From NCBI GenBank assembly GCA_018292915.2, contig JACVVK020000466.1, forward strand, positions 355,001-419,000: a stretch of DNA of 64,000 nucleotides, in the 5' to 3' direction. Shown one piece after another: positions 1 through 9,191 of this stretch; the first letter of the stretch is position 1; the number at the start of each line of letters is the position of its first letter. The notes below the pieces were generated by a model. The model saw nothing but the letters and a program-made list of their open reading frames with translations, searched no databases and was not told where the DNA came from. Both the position numbers and the translations under genes were made by a program. Origin of the DNA: Batillaria attramentaria (Eukaryota > Mollusca > Gastropoda > Batillariidae).

Positions 1-93
1 TGCAATATAGTTTACTTCTTTTGCGTACGCGAAACATACATTTAATGCAAATAACTCTAGAAGTTATGTAACAATAGCTGTCTTAATGAAAAT

Positions 94-136
<43 letters not shown>

Positions 137-221
137 ACGATCACATTTTGACAAAATGACTTTAAAGAATACAAGGATACAAGGAAATTTATTGGCCAAG
201 TTTTCAACAACAACAAACTAT
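1..221. other. Host sequence at window edge
   Basis: No gene is visible. The stretch holds a GA microsatellite at about 92-135 and otherwise unique AT-rich sequence. It does not match the intron of the paralogous B genes, so I cannot tell whether the rest of gene B0 continues to the left of the window. Confidence 0.5.
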
Positions 222-1620
222 AGAGAGGCAAAAGCCTCCACGGCTCCCTTGTGACAGGGGTCAAGGTCATTCAAAAGAGTATGTTTGTAAATTTCTTATC
301 ACTATCTATCATCAAGCCAAGTAAGGTGTCTCTGGTGTTCTTAGTTCCTGGCAATGTTACACTTTTTCCCCAAAACTGACTATATGGCCTTGACCTTGGG
401 TCAAGGTCATTCAAATATGTCTATCATTACACCAAGTTGAATGCCTCTAGTATTTGTAGTTTCTCCAAAAACAGTAGTATTGAAATTCACAACAGACAGC
501 TTTACTGACCTTGACCCAAGGTCATTTAAAGTGGTATGGATATATTGGTCTTATCAATGTCTATTAGCATGCCAAGTTTGGCGCCTCTGCTGTTTGTTGT
601 TTCTGAGAAAATGCCAATGTTACGGTTTCACAGAAATAGCTTGTACGGCCTTGACCTTGACACAAGGCTATTGAATACATGTATATCTGTAAAGTTCTTA
701 TCAATGTCTATCACCATGTAAAGTTTAAAACCTCTGGTTTATGTAGATTCTGAGAAAATGCCAATGCAAAATTTTAAAACAGACAGCTTTAGTGACCTTG
801 ACCTTTAGTCAAGGTCATTCAACATGATATAATTTTAAAGGTCTTACGGCTGTCTATAGGCATGCCAAATTTGGTGCCTCTGCTTTTCGTAGATTCTGAG
901 AAAATGCCCATGTTAAGGTTTACTGTGGAAATGCGGTAAATAGCTTGTATAGCCTTGACCTTGACACAAGGCCATTGAATACATGTACATCTGTAAAGTT
1001 CTTATCAATGTCTATCATCATGCAAAGTTTAAAGCCTCCCGTTTTTGTAGATTCCAAGAAAATGCCAATGCAAAATTGTCAAACAAACAGCTTTAGTGAC
1101 CTTGACCTTCCGTCAAGGTCATTCAAAATTAAATATTTTGAAAGGTCTTATGGTTGTCTATCAGCATGCCAAGTTTGGTGCCTGTGTTGTTTGTAGATTC
1201 TGAGAAAATGCCAATGTTAAGGTTTTCTACGGAAATGCGGAAAATAGCTTGTCTGGCCTTGACCTTCATACAAGGCCATTAAATACATGTATATCTGTAA
1301 AGTTCTTATCAATGTCTAACATCATGCAAAGTTGAAAACCTTTGGTATTTGTAGATTCCAAGAAAATGCCAATGTAAAATTTTCAAACAGACAGCTTTAG
1401 TGACCTTGACCTTGAGTCAAGGTCATTCAAAATGATCTATTTTGAAAGGTCTTATGGCTGTCTATCGGCATGCCAAGTTTGGTGACTCTGCTGTTTGTAG
1501 ATTCTTAGAAAATGCCAATGTTAAGGTTTACTGCGGACACACAGACAGACAGACAGACAGACAGACACACACACACACACACACACAGAGACAGACTCCC
1601 ATTGTTACACAAGGGAGCCA
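222..1620. mobile_element. Non-autonomous repeat element with internal GACCTTGACC units, copy 1
   Basis: A 1.4-kb repeat is bounded by short inverted ends, GGCTCCCTTGTG at 242-253 and CACAAGGGAGCC at 1608-1619. A small hairpin, GAGGCAAAAGCCTC, lies just outside the left end. The interior consists of several diverged units of roughly 230 bp, each with a block of TGACCTTGACC and its complement TCAAGGTCA. A second copy at 50904-52315 has the same ends. It has no coding capacity: apparent reading frames are shadows of the repeats. The superfamily is not recognised. Confidence 0.7.
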
Positions 1621-1854
1621 AAAACAAGATGGCCAGACATTCAAATGTGTTCCCAGTCTACGGCGTTCGCAGGGGAAAATAGCGGTTTTTAACGACCCCT
1701 TCCCCTCCCCGCTCTTCCCCTCCCCACTCCACAAACTCACTGCCACTATCCATCTGTCTCTCTGTCGGGTTGTTAGTGTAAGTGAAGTTCAGAGGCAGAA
1801 TTCCGTGAAGAAATGTTTCTTGGAAATTCCGGGAAATGAAACGAAACGAAAATG

Positions 1855-2188
1855 AGCCTAGCATAACTTCTACTTTCGGTTCTTATATCCGAGGGGAGGT
1901 CGTGTTGGGAACAAGATGGTGTCTTTACAAGCGAGGGTTCCAAAAATAGAATAATCGCAGACTTCCTAGAAATGATCATTCCTACTTGCGGTTCTTATAT
2001 CCGAGGAAAGTTTGATGTGGGGACCTAGCAAGTGCTGTCCATATAAGCGATGAACCCTATATCAGAGGGTTCTTCTATGCGAGTTTTAATAAGTGATCAC
2101 AAAGAACAACTTTGGCAGGGACCTGCTTTGGGGTGTCCCTATAAGCGATGGTTCTTATATCGGATGTCCTTATAAGTGAAGTCCACTG
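1855..2188. mobile_element. End fragment of a pogo/Tc1-like MITE
   Basis: Repeated TTCTTATATCCGAGG-like motifs lead to a right terminus ending in CCACTG, followed by TA at 2189-2190. Adjoining host sequence from 2191 matches the paralogous site near 33772, where the TA is uninterrupted. This resembles the end of the element at 39553-40732. The left terminus is not identifiable, so the copy is incomplete or abuts the preceding repeat. The stretch 1621-1854 shows nothing else. Confidence 0.5.
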
Positions 2189-2587
2189 TACAGGCATAAC
2201 ATCTCCCAGATCCCATAGAGATTAAAGATAGTTTGTTTGTTTGTTCCTTTGGTGTCGAATCACAAAACAGAAAGTTAAGCACGCATTAGGGTCTTTTCCA
2301 GTTCAGAACGCAGCCCGAAAATTCCATTTTATTTATTTACTTTTAATATTTTTCCCGGGGGGGGGGGGGGGGGGGGGGCGCCGGGCAGAGTCCTAAACTG
2401 TTCTTGGGAGAGGTAACTAAAAACAATCTAAAAGAAGGAAATTTAGGTATTTTTTTAAGCTCCTCATTTGTTAAATTTGTCACTTTATTTTAATCAGCAT
2501 AATTATTTCAAAACATTGTATCTGCAAGACAAATAAGATTTCAAACTTCTAAGGTAAATAAAACGAAAAACATGCGCATCAACTTAC

Positions 2588-2645
2588 TGAAGTCAGTTCC
2601 CACAAGGCAGATGAAAAGTAACAGCACAAACGGAGTTTCAGCCAT
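2588..2645 (-). CDS. Gene B0: signal-peptide exon of a B-type receptor (partial)
   Basis: This exon encodes a hydrophobic signal peptide (start MAETPFVLLLF) and ends with the donor A/GTAAGT in phase 1. It is the counterpart of the first exons of B1 (34234-34291) and B2 (57978-58035). The remaining exons should lie to the left on the minus strand, but the sequence down to position 1 is occupied by repeats and no ectodomain exon is seen. The gene is therefore either cut by the window edge, after its intron was expanded by insertions, or truncated. Confidence 0.65.
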
Positions 2646-3793
2646 GGCAAGTGTGATAACAGCACACGAACAAACTGACAATAAACTCACGCCCAGTACA
2701 CGCCAGCATCAATTTCCCCCTCTCAAGCGCGCAGGGCCAAGGCCCACAAACCTCGTGAGTGACTCTGAATAATAGTTACCGCTTAGACACGCACTTTCAA
2801 TTGCGGGCATTTTACCGCTAGAAGTCTTTATGAAGAATAATTACAGGAAATATCACATCATCCTCAGGCACTCAAAACAATCTAAAATACAATTAATGGA
2901 GATAAATATAAAAAAGCCCCTAACAAACAAACAAATCCCGATATCACTTACAGTTACATAAAAACTATTACACTGTGAAACCGTGACTTGCATGATAATT
3001 GTGGCGATACAGTAGATCTTTTTGGATCATTAGACGTTTATTAAAGCTTTTTTCCATGGGAACGGAAAAACGTAGTAATGGAAACAACATTATAGGTCGG
3101 GTTAACTTTTCCACTTTCATGGTGAAGTGTCTGTTCTACAAATAGAGCTTCCGTGATTAGCTCGAGTTGTTTATCACGAAAGAAACCACGAGATGTTTCA
3201 TTTTTTTACCGTAGCTACCGAGCATTCGACGAGTTGGTAAGGCAAAAATAGAAAGATTGAGTGGTTTCTTTCGTGGTAAACACTCGAACTAATCATGAAA
3301 GCTGTTTCTTACCTCTAGTAGCATCCATTTCCTGCATTTTATTTTCTCTGTTGGAGGGTGACTAGTGACGTATGTACCCCCTCAAAATTCTGGATCTGAC
3401 TTGTGAGAAAATGATTCTTAGAGCAGTTGAAAGTGCTTGATGTTAAGAAGTATATCATTCAAAGCACGTGTTCATGTACTGGCATTGAAAAGTGCATTCA
3501 CAAATACTTCGCAGATATTGTTCTGTGCGATCATTTTTACGTGATCCAAGCAAAATACAATTTCACCCCCAAAAGTGAACAAAATAACGATTGTGACGTA
3601 TAAGTTCCAGATGTCTGAAATGACGCACTTTCTGCGCGTCTTTGGCTCATGACGTAACTGGAGTGTGCTTTTGTGAACTGGTAGAGTGGATTATGAAAGT
3701 CATAACTCACACTTTCGCTCTGTTTCCTTAGTATTTTCGGACGTAAAACACTCATAGTTGCCTTACTGAAAATTTGCACTGGCGAATGATGTA
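2646..3793. other. 5' flank of gene B0
   Basis: No gene is visible. The sequence is a close copy of 34292-35443 and 58036-59176, upstream of B1 and B2. It contains an inverted pair built on GTTTATCACGAAAGAAACCACG near 3170-3290. The Polinton-like element is inserted at its left end, about 1.15 kb upstream of the B0 signal exon. Confidence 0.7.
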
Positions 3794-3799
3794 AACGCA
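3794..3799. repeat. Left target-site duplication AACGCA
   Basis: AACGCA directly precedes the AG terminus of the element and recurs at 17196-17201 after the CT terminus. A 6-bp duplication is characteristic of Polinton/Maverick integration. The single, unduplicated hexamer is seen in paralogous host DNA at 35444-35449 and 59177-59182. Confidence 0.95.
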
Positions 3800-4530
3800 A
3801 GTAGTATAAGTTGCGACCCCTCAACCCTTAGGGAGCCGGGAGCCGTTTGACCTTAACCTGAGGTCACGTCCTTAGCCTCAGGTCAAGGCCCTGAGGTCAC
3901 GTCCTTAACCTGAGGTCACGTCCTTAGCCTCAGGTCATAGCCCTAACCTGAGGTCACGTCCTCAGGTCACAGCCTTATAACTTCAGGTCATGCCCTTAAC
4001 CTTATGACGTAAACTTTAGGAAACGACCCTATAAAATCAGGGCTTCACCTTATAACCTGATCATGAAGTGACAGCTGTCAGCGCCTCCCTATTTAGGTAG
4101 GGAGACCGGGAGCCATTTGACCTTAACCCGAGATCACGGCCATAGCCTCCAGTGAGGTAATACAGGGAGATCATAAAGTAGCAGCTGTCATCGCCTCCCT
4201 ATTTAGGTAGGGAGACCGGGAGCCATTTGACCTTAACCTGAGATCACGGCCATAGCCTCCAGTCAGGTAATACAGGGAGATCATAAAGTAGCAGCTGTCA
4301 TCGCCTCCCTATTTAGGTAGGGAGACCGGGAGCCATTTGACCTTAACCCGAGATCACGGCCATAGCCTCCAGTGAGGTAATACAGGGAGATCATAAAGTA
4401 GCAGCTGTCAGCGCCTCCCTATTTAGGTAGGGAGACCGGGAGCCATTTGACCTTAACCCGAGATCACGGCCATAGCCTCCAATGAGGTAATACAGGGAGA
4501 TCATGAAGTGACAGCTGTCAGCCCCTTCCA
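3800..4530 (+). repeat. Left terminal inverted repeat of the Polinton-like element
   Basis: The outer 281 bp (3800-4080) match the reverse complement of 16915-17195 at the same length. This outer part contains eight AGGTCA hexamers in short direct repeats plus one in reverse orientation. Inside it lie four 110-bp units starting at 4081, 4191, 4301 and 4411. The right repeat has only two such units, so the termini are unequal in length. Confidence 0.9.
4081..4520. repeat. Four 110-bp subterminal direct repeats
   Basis: Units begin GCGCCTCCCTATTTAGGTAG (first base G or T) and end in GCAGCTGTCA or ACAGCTGTCA. They recur every 110 bp with few differences. The unit end contains the palindrome TGACAGCTGTCA in some copies. 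A fifth, degenerate start is at 4521. Confidence 0.9.
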
Positions 4531-5027
4531 ATTGAGGTAGGGAGCTGGGAGCAGTGAAGTAATACAAGATAAATGGGGAAACAGGGAGCTCCGGAAGTGA
4601 CGGCGGTCAGCGCTTCTCCATTTAGACCATGGCTACAACATTGTCAGAGATAAGCCAAACCGACAACAGTTGGTGTCTTTCTACCTTATTCCAGCATGTA
4701 TTAACAGGAACGAGGAAGCACTTTTTTTTTCACGTTTGCAAGCCTGCAGATTGCCAGGTATCAACACTGGTCAACCACACACACATTACACACGTGGATG
4801 GAGCAACCCGGTTCTTCTGCAAACATAGAAACACATTTTATTAAGCACTGTGTTTTAAAGAAGAAGAAAATGCCCGTTAGTTGACTCTTAGGATCATGAC
4901 TTTGTGGCATGAAACGAAGAACCATCCAGCCAGTACCGCGAGGAGGTGGGCTATTTCAACTGGCCAAAAAAAATTTTTTTTTTCAGTACACAAAAGAAGA
5001 AAAACGACTTTTTTTTATCACAATAAG
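4531..5027. other. Left subterminal non-coding region of the element
   Basis: No convincing gene is present. A TTTATT at about 4838 gives AATAAA on the minus strand and could be the polyadenylation signal of the zinc-finger gene. A 71-codon plus-strand frame starts at 4629 with a good Kozak context (ACCATGG) but has no recognisable feature, so I do not annotate it as a gene. Confidence 0.5.
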
Positions 5028-5189
5028 CTAAACGGAAGTGGGGAACGTTGAAATGCCATCAGAGGCAACCACCCGTTTGATGTAGAAGAACGAAAGAGAT
5101 TTGCGTTTTTGTGTGTAAGTGAAGATCGGTTTTCCATCGGTTTTGAAACCCATGTTGGTTCCGCCTCCACTTTCCTGAGTCGTGAGGAC

Positions 5190-6054
5190 TCACCCGATGG
5201 GAAAGTCAGGGAGAGGGTTGATGTAGAAGGAAGTTGACATGATAGCGTTGACAGAATATTTGGAATCAGGTCGTTCTTTCTGAACTTGACTTAAAATATC
5301 GTGGTCCTGAATGTCGTCTAAAAAAGACAGAAAATCTTGTTTGGATTGGATCAAACGGGGTCGCTCTAAAGCACTGTGGTTGTTGGTAGACGCGTGAAAG
5401 AAAGAGAGATCTCCTGTCTCTTTATGCGCCAAAAGAAAAGAATGAGAAAAATTAATTTTGAAACGTTTCTTTTGATGATTAAACATTTCCATCAGATTTT
5501 CTTTTTCCCAGTTTGGCAAATCCGACCTGGGATCCCAAAAATAGGTGTATACCGACTGGGTTTTACCGAGCCGCTCGTGCGTTCGTATCGACTCGAAATG
5601 TTTTTCATAGACTTCTTTCTTTTTCGCGGGTAAATCATCTAAGAGCCGTTTTTCTCTTTCAGCTGTACTGAGTCTTTTTTTCAAGGGAACGTGGGAGGTG
5701 GATGAAGCTTTTCGCTTGTGACTGCAATCAGCCTGGGCATCGACGTGGCGCTGATGCATTTTTACATGGTGAGCCAGGTGTTGCTTGCGCTTAAAGGTTT
5801 GGCCGCACTGCTCACAGTTGAAGGGTCGTATGTTACGATGCACCCCATCGACATGGCGTGTCAGGTTTTTCCGCTGGGAAAACAATTTTCCACATTCGGA
5901 GCACGTATGATTCTGGCGGACAAAAACAGAATGTTGCTTCGTATAGTTTTACTTCCGAAGAAGTACTGCTGGTTTTTTATTTTAACATATATATATATAT
6001 AAGAGAAAACCTTACCTGTTTGGATGTCGCCATGTCTGTTTTTGTTGTCGCCAT
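5190..6054 (-). CDS. C2H2 zinc-finger protein resembling a Polinton PolB N-terminal region, two exons
   Basis: Exon 1 is 6016-6054 (ATG, 13 codons, ending CAG/GTAAGG). The 103-bp intron ends in a pyrimidine tract and CCAG. Exon 2 is 5190-5912. The spliced product is 253 aa. Two C2H2 fingers lie near the N-terminus (CSECGKLFSQ..., CEQCGQTFKR...), followed by a basic linker and a domain with FFHASTNN and ERPDSKYSV. From memory, that domain is like the region before the exonuclease in Polinton polymerases. No polymerase or exonuclease motif follows. The TGA at 5190 is followed by 53 more open in-frame codons to a TAG at 5028-5030, so the gene may be cut short by a nonsense change or be read through. 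A TATA-like sequence lies at 6171-6178. The function, perhaps DNA binding, is inferred. Confidence 0.75.
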
Positions 6055-6170
6055 GATCAACACAGGACTGTTAGAAACAAGTGTTCACACAAGTGTAGTA
6101 CCAGGGTAGTGTAAGGTACAGAAGCCAGTCAAGCGATCAACCCGACTACTCGAAAAGCAAGGCGCCTCGG

Positions 6171-6178
6171 ATATATAT
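6171..6178 (-). promoter_or_regulatory. TATA-like box of the zinc-finger gene
   Basis: ATATATAT on the plus strand reads as TATATAT on the minus strand about 117 nt upstream of the exon 1 ATG. It fits the pattern of a separate TATA box before each left-half gene. Confidence 0.45.
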
Positions 6179-6368
6179 GATGCGTGGTTGTGGTCAGTCG
6201 GTAAAACTACAGCTGTTATCTGTAACTGCTAACGCCAACAGTCGTGGTGTGGGCGTGGCTAATAGACACCGCCCAATGATCTACCAGATAGCGTGCGTAG
6301 TGACTCCCTATCGTATGCGTAAGTACCAATCAGCCCGGTATGTGTAATATTACTGCGTATGATAGCTC

Positions 6369-6444
6369 TTGTACCATGCGGGCCGGAGGGGTGCATGTCG
6401 TAACCATGATAGCTGTCAAAGATAAAAGAATATTACTGTAGGAC
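6369..6444 (-). promoter_or_regulatory. Shared upstream motif of early genes, copy 1
   Basis: The segment containing CGTAACCATGATAGCTGTCA followed by AAGATAAAAG and TATTACTGTA is closely similar to parts of 8437-8512 and 9290-9360. Each copy lies upstream of a minus-strand gene: zinc finger, PC4-like 1 and the 163-aa gene. A common regulatory site is the simplest reading. Confidence 0.6.
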
Positions 6445-6757
6445 ATGTCATACCTGTGATATCTAAGGCGACTGATAGTATGAATGTAATTGACCAAGCT
6501 AACGAATTGTATGAATATGCTCCGCCACATACACAACACGACAAAGGCACGATGGCCAAACACCGATACAACGCGCATTTACATGCAAATACAATAACGA
6601 GACGACCATTGTATTATATGACGTTTTATTTAAATGAAAAAGTACACGCGGTTTCCGTAATGAAATAGATTGGCTCAGGGTACTTTAAACAGGTCATTAA
6701 AATAAACAATTTCTGACTTGCGACCCACCTGCACATAAACATGACACAACACAGATC

Positions 6758-7291
6758 TTATTTTTTCTTTTTCTTAAACAAATGGCGAAATACACTTGTT
6801 TCTAAGCGTCCGTGTTCATACGTATCGCGACTTTGTCTCTGGGCTATGCGTTCAAAACACCGGGTGCAGTACGGTTTATGAGTAGGCGTTAAAAGATACG
6901 CGTCACAGCTTGTTCCAAAATTTACACATTTTGGAAACAGGTCGTCGTACGCAGGTGGTGGTAGTGTTGGCGGTGGCGGTGGTGTTCTGTCTGTGCTCCT
7001 AGTTTCAGCAGCCATGACTGATAACATCCCGTCTAAAGCCTGCGTTTCTCCCGCAGCAAGTAAACTTTCTTGAAAATGATGAAAGGCGTTTAACCCTCGT
7101 CTCATCAGTATATCTAACAAGGTTCTGGTTTGGTCTTCTTTAACAGTCGTACTTTGCAGGATACGACTCGCCATTGAGCGTGTTAAAACCCGTCGTTGCA
7201 CCAAATCATCTACCAATGTAGCCGGGTCGCGTATATGTGCCACCAGTAAACGCCACGATTTTTGTATGATGCCTTTATGATGCGTGTCCAT
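6758..7291 (-). CDS. CARD-domain protein with PPAY motif and A20-like zinc finger
   Basis: The protein is 177 aa. Residues about 5-92 fit a caspase-recruitment domain of the death-fold family, with hallmark segments LVDDLVQRRVLT and LLDILMRRGLNAFHHF in the usual helix spacing. A proline-rich linker contains PPPAY (112-115 is PPAY, a WW-domain/NEDD4 binding motif). Cys122, Cys129, Cys142 and Cys145 (C-x6-C-x12-C-x2-C, ending YCTRCFERI) resemble an A20-type zinc finger, a family that often binds ubiquitin. The tail is KKKKK. CARDs work by homotypic binding in apoptosis and NF-kB/inflammasome signalling. A role in interfering with host signalling is inferred, not shown. A TATAAAA lies 59 nt upstream. 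A decayed relative sits at 9509-9736. Confidence 0.85.
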   Translation of the reverse strand: MDTHHKGIIQKSWRLLVAHIRDPATLVDDLVQRRVLTRSMASRILQSTTVKEDQTRTLLDILMRRGLNAFHHFQESLLAAGETQALDGMLSVMAAETRSTDRTPPPPPTLPPPAYDDLFPKCVNFGTSCDAYLLTPTHKPYCTRCFERIAQRQSRDTYEHGRLETSVFRHLFKKKKK

Positions 7292-7349
7292 AATGTTGCT
7301 GGGTCGAATACTTGAAAGGTAAATGAAAGCTTGTCTGTGTTGCGAATAG

Positions 7350-7356
7350 TTTTATA
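7350..7356 (-). promoter_or_regulatory. TATA box of the CARD gene
   Basis: TATAAAA on the minus strand lies about 59 nt upstream of the ATG at 7291. Similar upstream sequence is kept in front of the decayed copy near 9740-9790. Confidence 0.65.
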
Positions 7357-7676
7357 TGTATTTTCTTTTCTCTCTTAAAGAAACGTATTGAGAAGTGAAG
7401 AGTTAGGAAAAAGGGAAGGGAAAATGTGTGTGTGTGGGTTCTTATTTATTTTTTTTCCTTTAATTTTAGCTTTCTTCGTCAAGGCTGAGAGAAGTATAAC
7501 AACGAGCTATAAATCGTCGTCATACTTGACAATAAGCCTTGTCCAGGGATCACCACGTGGAGGTGAAGCTAATTCGATCCCCTCTTTTTTTTTTTTTTTT
7601 TTTTTGATTTTTTTTATAATTTTTTTTCTTTTTTTTTTGAATTTTTTTTTTGGACAAAAAAAGAAACCAGATATAA

Positions 7677-7870
7677 AATGCGCTGACTACTAAAAGCAGA
7701 CTACTACACATGTAGGTACAATACAAAAAGAAATATGGACAGTAACCAAAAAAAAAAGGTACATGTAGTGGTTAAATACTTTACATCTAAAATGTGCTGA
7801 ATACTAACAAGCAGACAACTAAAGACTCAACTACAATACAAGGAAAAATACAGACAGTAACCAAAAAAAC
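7677..7870. repeat. Direct repeat in the spacer downstream of PC4-like gene 1
   Basis: Two diverged copies of about 80 bp, each from AAAATGYGCTGA to GACAGTAACCAAAAAA, start at about 7677 and 7790. The adjoining 7385-7676 is T-rich low-complexity sequence without a gene. Confidence 0.7.
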
Positions 7871-7894
7871 AAAACAAACAAACAAACAAACATA

Positions 7895-8287
7895 TCAGTC
7901 CGAGAAAAATCGCCTCTTTTTTGAAGCGATTAGTTTTTCCTTTTTGTCGTCCTCCTCCACCTCCCCATCGCCGACGTCGTCACTCCCAGCGACCTTGTCA
8001 AACTCTTCTTTAAGAGTATTTTTTAATCTGCTCAGTCGCTCAATGTTTTGCGACGACAGCGTCAAAAACGCCTCCAGCTGATCCATAGAACTCAGCGAAA
8101 ATCCCTCCTTGGTGGGGTAAATAGTGTCCTTTTTAACGTTGTAGTTGAATTTACGGACATTTATATACGTCCTTCCTTTGAATGTCTGCACGGAAACCAT
8201 AAATTGGTCACCGATATGAAATAATTTCCTTCCCTCGTATTCCACGTGGGAAACAGACGACTGAAGCGAAGCAGAAGATGAAGCCAT
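7895..8287 (-). CDS. PC4-like single-stranded-DNA-binding protein 1
   Basis: The protein is 130 aa. I start it at the ATG at 8285-8287; the frame extends upstream only to a TTG. Residues about 20-75 match the layout of the PC4/Sub1 (transcriptional coactivator p15) domain: a hydrophobic strand (LFHIGDQFMVSVQTF), GRTYINVRKF, then YPTKEGFSLSSMDQL, where PC4 has its KxGxSL turn and helix. The C-terminus is acidic then basic (VEEDDKKEK...KKRRF). PC4 proteins bind single-stranded DNA as dimers and act in transcription and replication. Its role here is inferred. A second, strongly diverged member is at 9948-10442. The TATATAAG box lies about 95 nt upstream. Confidence 0.75.
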   Translation of the reverse strand: MASSSASLQSSVSHVEYEGRKLFHIGDQFMVSVQTFKGRTYINVRKFNYNVKKDTIYPTKEGFSLSSMDQLEAFLTLSSQNIERLSRLKNTLKEEFDKVAGSDDVGDGEVEEDDKKEKLIASKKRRFFSD

Positions 8288-8338
8288 CGTCAAAGGGTGG
8301 TCGAGAGAGACTGAAATGCGTGCTGCTGCTGAAGAGAA

Positions 8339-8593
8339 GCGAGAGGGCCAAATGGTTAAAAGTACACTATCGGCACTGCGCTTATATACCTTTCCTTGCG
8401 CTTACTAAAAATAGTGGACAACAGCTGTCGTTTAATTGTACCACGCAATCATGAGGGGGTGTGCACCGTAACCATCATAGCTGTCAAAGATAAAAGGTTA
8501 TTACTGTACGACTAGCGGTCATTTGCAGTTTCAGCCTCTATTATTTTGCATAACACGAGGGTCATTTCGCGCGACAACAGTCACGGTCACACG
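8339..8593 (-). promoter_or_regulatory. Duplicated promoter region, copy 1 (upstream of PC4-like gene 1)
   Basis: This 255-bp block is closely similar to 9192-9438. It contains a TATA box (TATATAAG, plus-strand positions 8381-8388) and the shared motif with AGCTGTCAAAGATAAAAG. Conservation of a non-coding block before two unrelated coding sequences marks it as a regulatory duplication. Confidence 0.8.
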
Positions 8594-8651
8594 AAGACCA
8601 TTTTATTATCCAAAGCGGCATGTAGATTTAGGTGCAGTACCGTAACCCAAA

Positions 8652-9143
8652 TCAACACAAATCCCCCATTTGTATAGCCCTGAAGAAGTCACGCCTCAAG
8701 CTCCTGTATACTCTTTCCTGATAATACAACAAAAATTTCAAATGTTTTTTTTGTCTGCCAGTCAAAATAGTCAGATCAACAGGTACGTGATCCGGAATAT
8801 CTTCTATTTCAAATTGTCCATGCTTTAGAAGTATGTCCATAGCCGTTTTTACCGGTTCCGACACATGTGGTTCAAACAGATTGTCCACCAAAAATTGTTC
8901 GATCTCTTCTGCTTTTTCACACATTGCGAAGTATTGTCGTTGGGCATCAATGTCACTGGCTATAGTTGCTGGGGTTGAAAACACAGGTACATCTCGAGCA
9001 GCGCCAAACACGAGACTATTACAACACATTTGTTGTAGAGAATCGACGCAACCAGAATTGCGACCAGGATTCTTAAATACTTTGCGACGTAGATTCTCGC
9101 AGATGGCGCACAGGAGTACGTAGTGAAACCATACAGCTTCCAT
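8652..9143 (-). CDS. Unrecognised 163-aa protein
   Basis: I start it at the ATG at 9141-9143; a TTG three codons upstream is less likely. I do not recognise the family. The N-terminus is hydrophobic and cysteine-bearing (AVWFHYVLLCAICENLRR). The remainder looks mainly helical with a basic aromatic C-terminus (KKHLKFLLYYQERVYRSL). No metal-binding or catalytic signature is evident. It sits in the left accessory half between the two PC4-like genes and uses a duplicate of the PC4-like gene 1 promoter, so the two are probably expressed together. AATAAA on the minus strand at about 8603 could end its transcript. Confidence 0.7.
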   Translation of the reverse strand: MEAVWFHYVLLCAICENLRRKVFKNPGRNSGCVDSLQQMCCNSLVFGAARDVPVFSTPATIASDIDAQRQYFAMCEKAEEIEQFLVDNLFEPHVSEPVKTAMDILLKHGQFEIEDIPDHVPVDLTILTGRQKKHLKFLLYYQERVYRSLRRDFFRAIQMGDLC

Positions 9144-9191
9144 GCTTACCAAAAAAAAAAAGAGCGCAGCTGAAGAAACTCCAAGATTAAA

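Noticed and set aside
4629..4844. 71-codon plus-strand frame in the left end of the Polinton-like element
   Set aside because: Opposite strand to every recognised gene, no recognisable family or domain, and only the start context is favourable.
5190..5192. TGA of the zinc-finger gene as a selenocysteine codon
   Set aside because: No SECIS-like hairpin was recognised downstream and the family is not a selenoprotein; truncation or simple readthrough is more likely.
5160..5200. Splice donor GTGAGT overlapping the zinc-finger stop, implying a further exon
   Set aside because: The only good acceptor seen downstream (TTTTGGCCAG near 4963) leads straight into a stop, so no added coding exon is supported.
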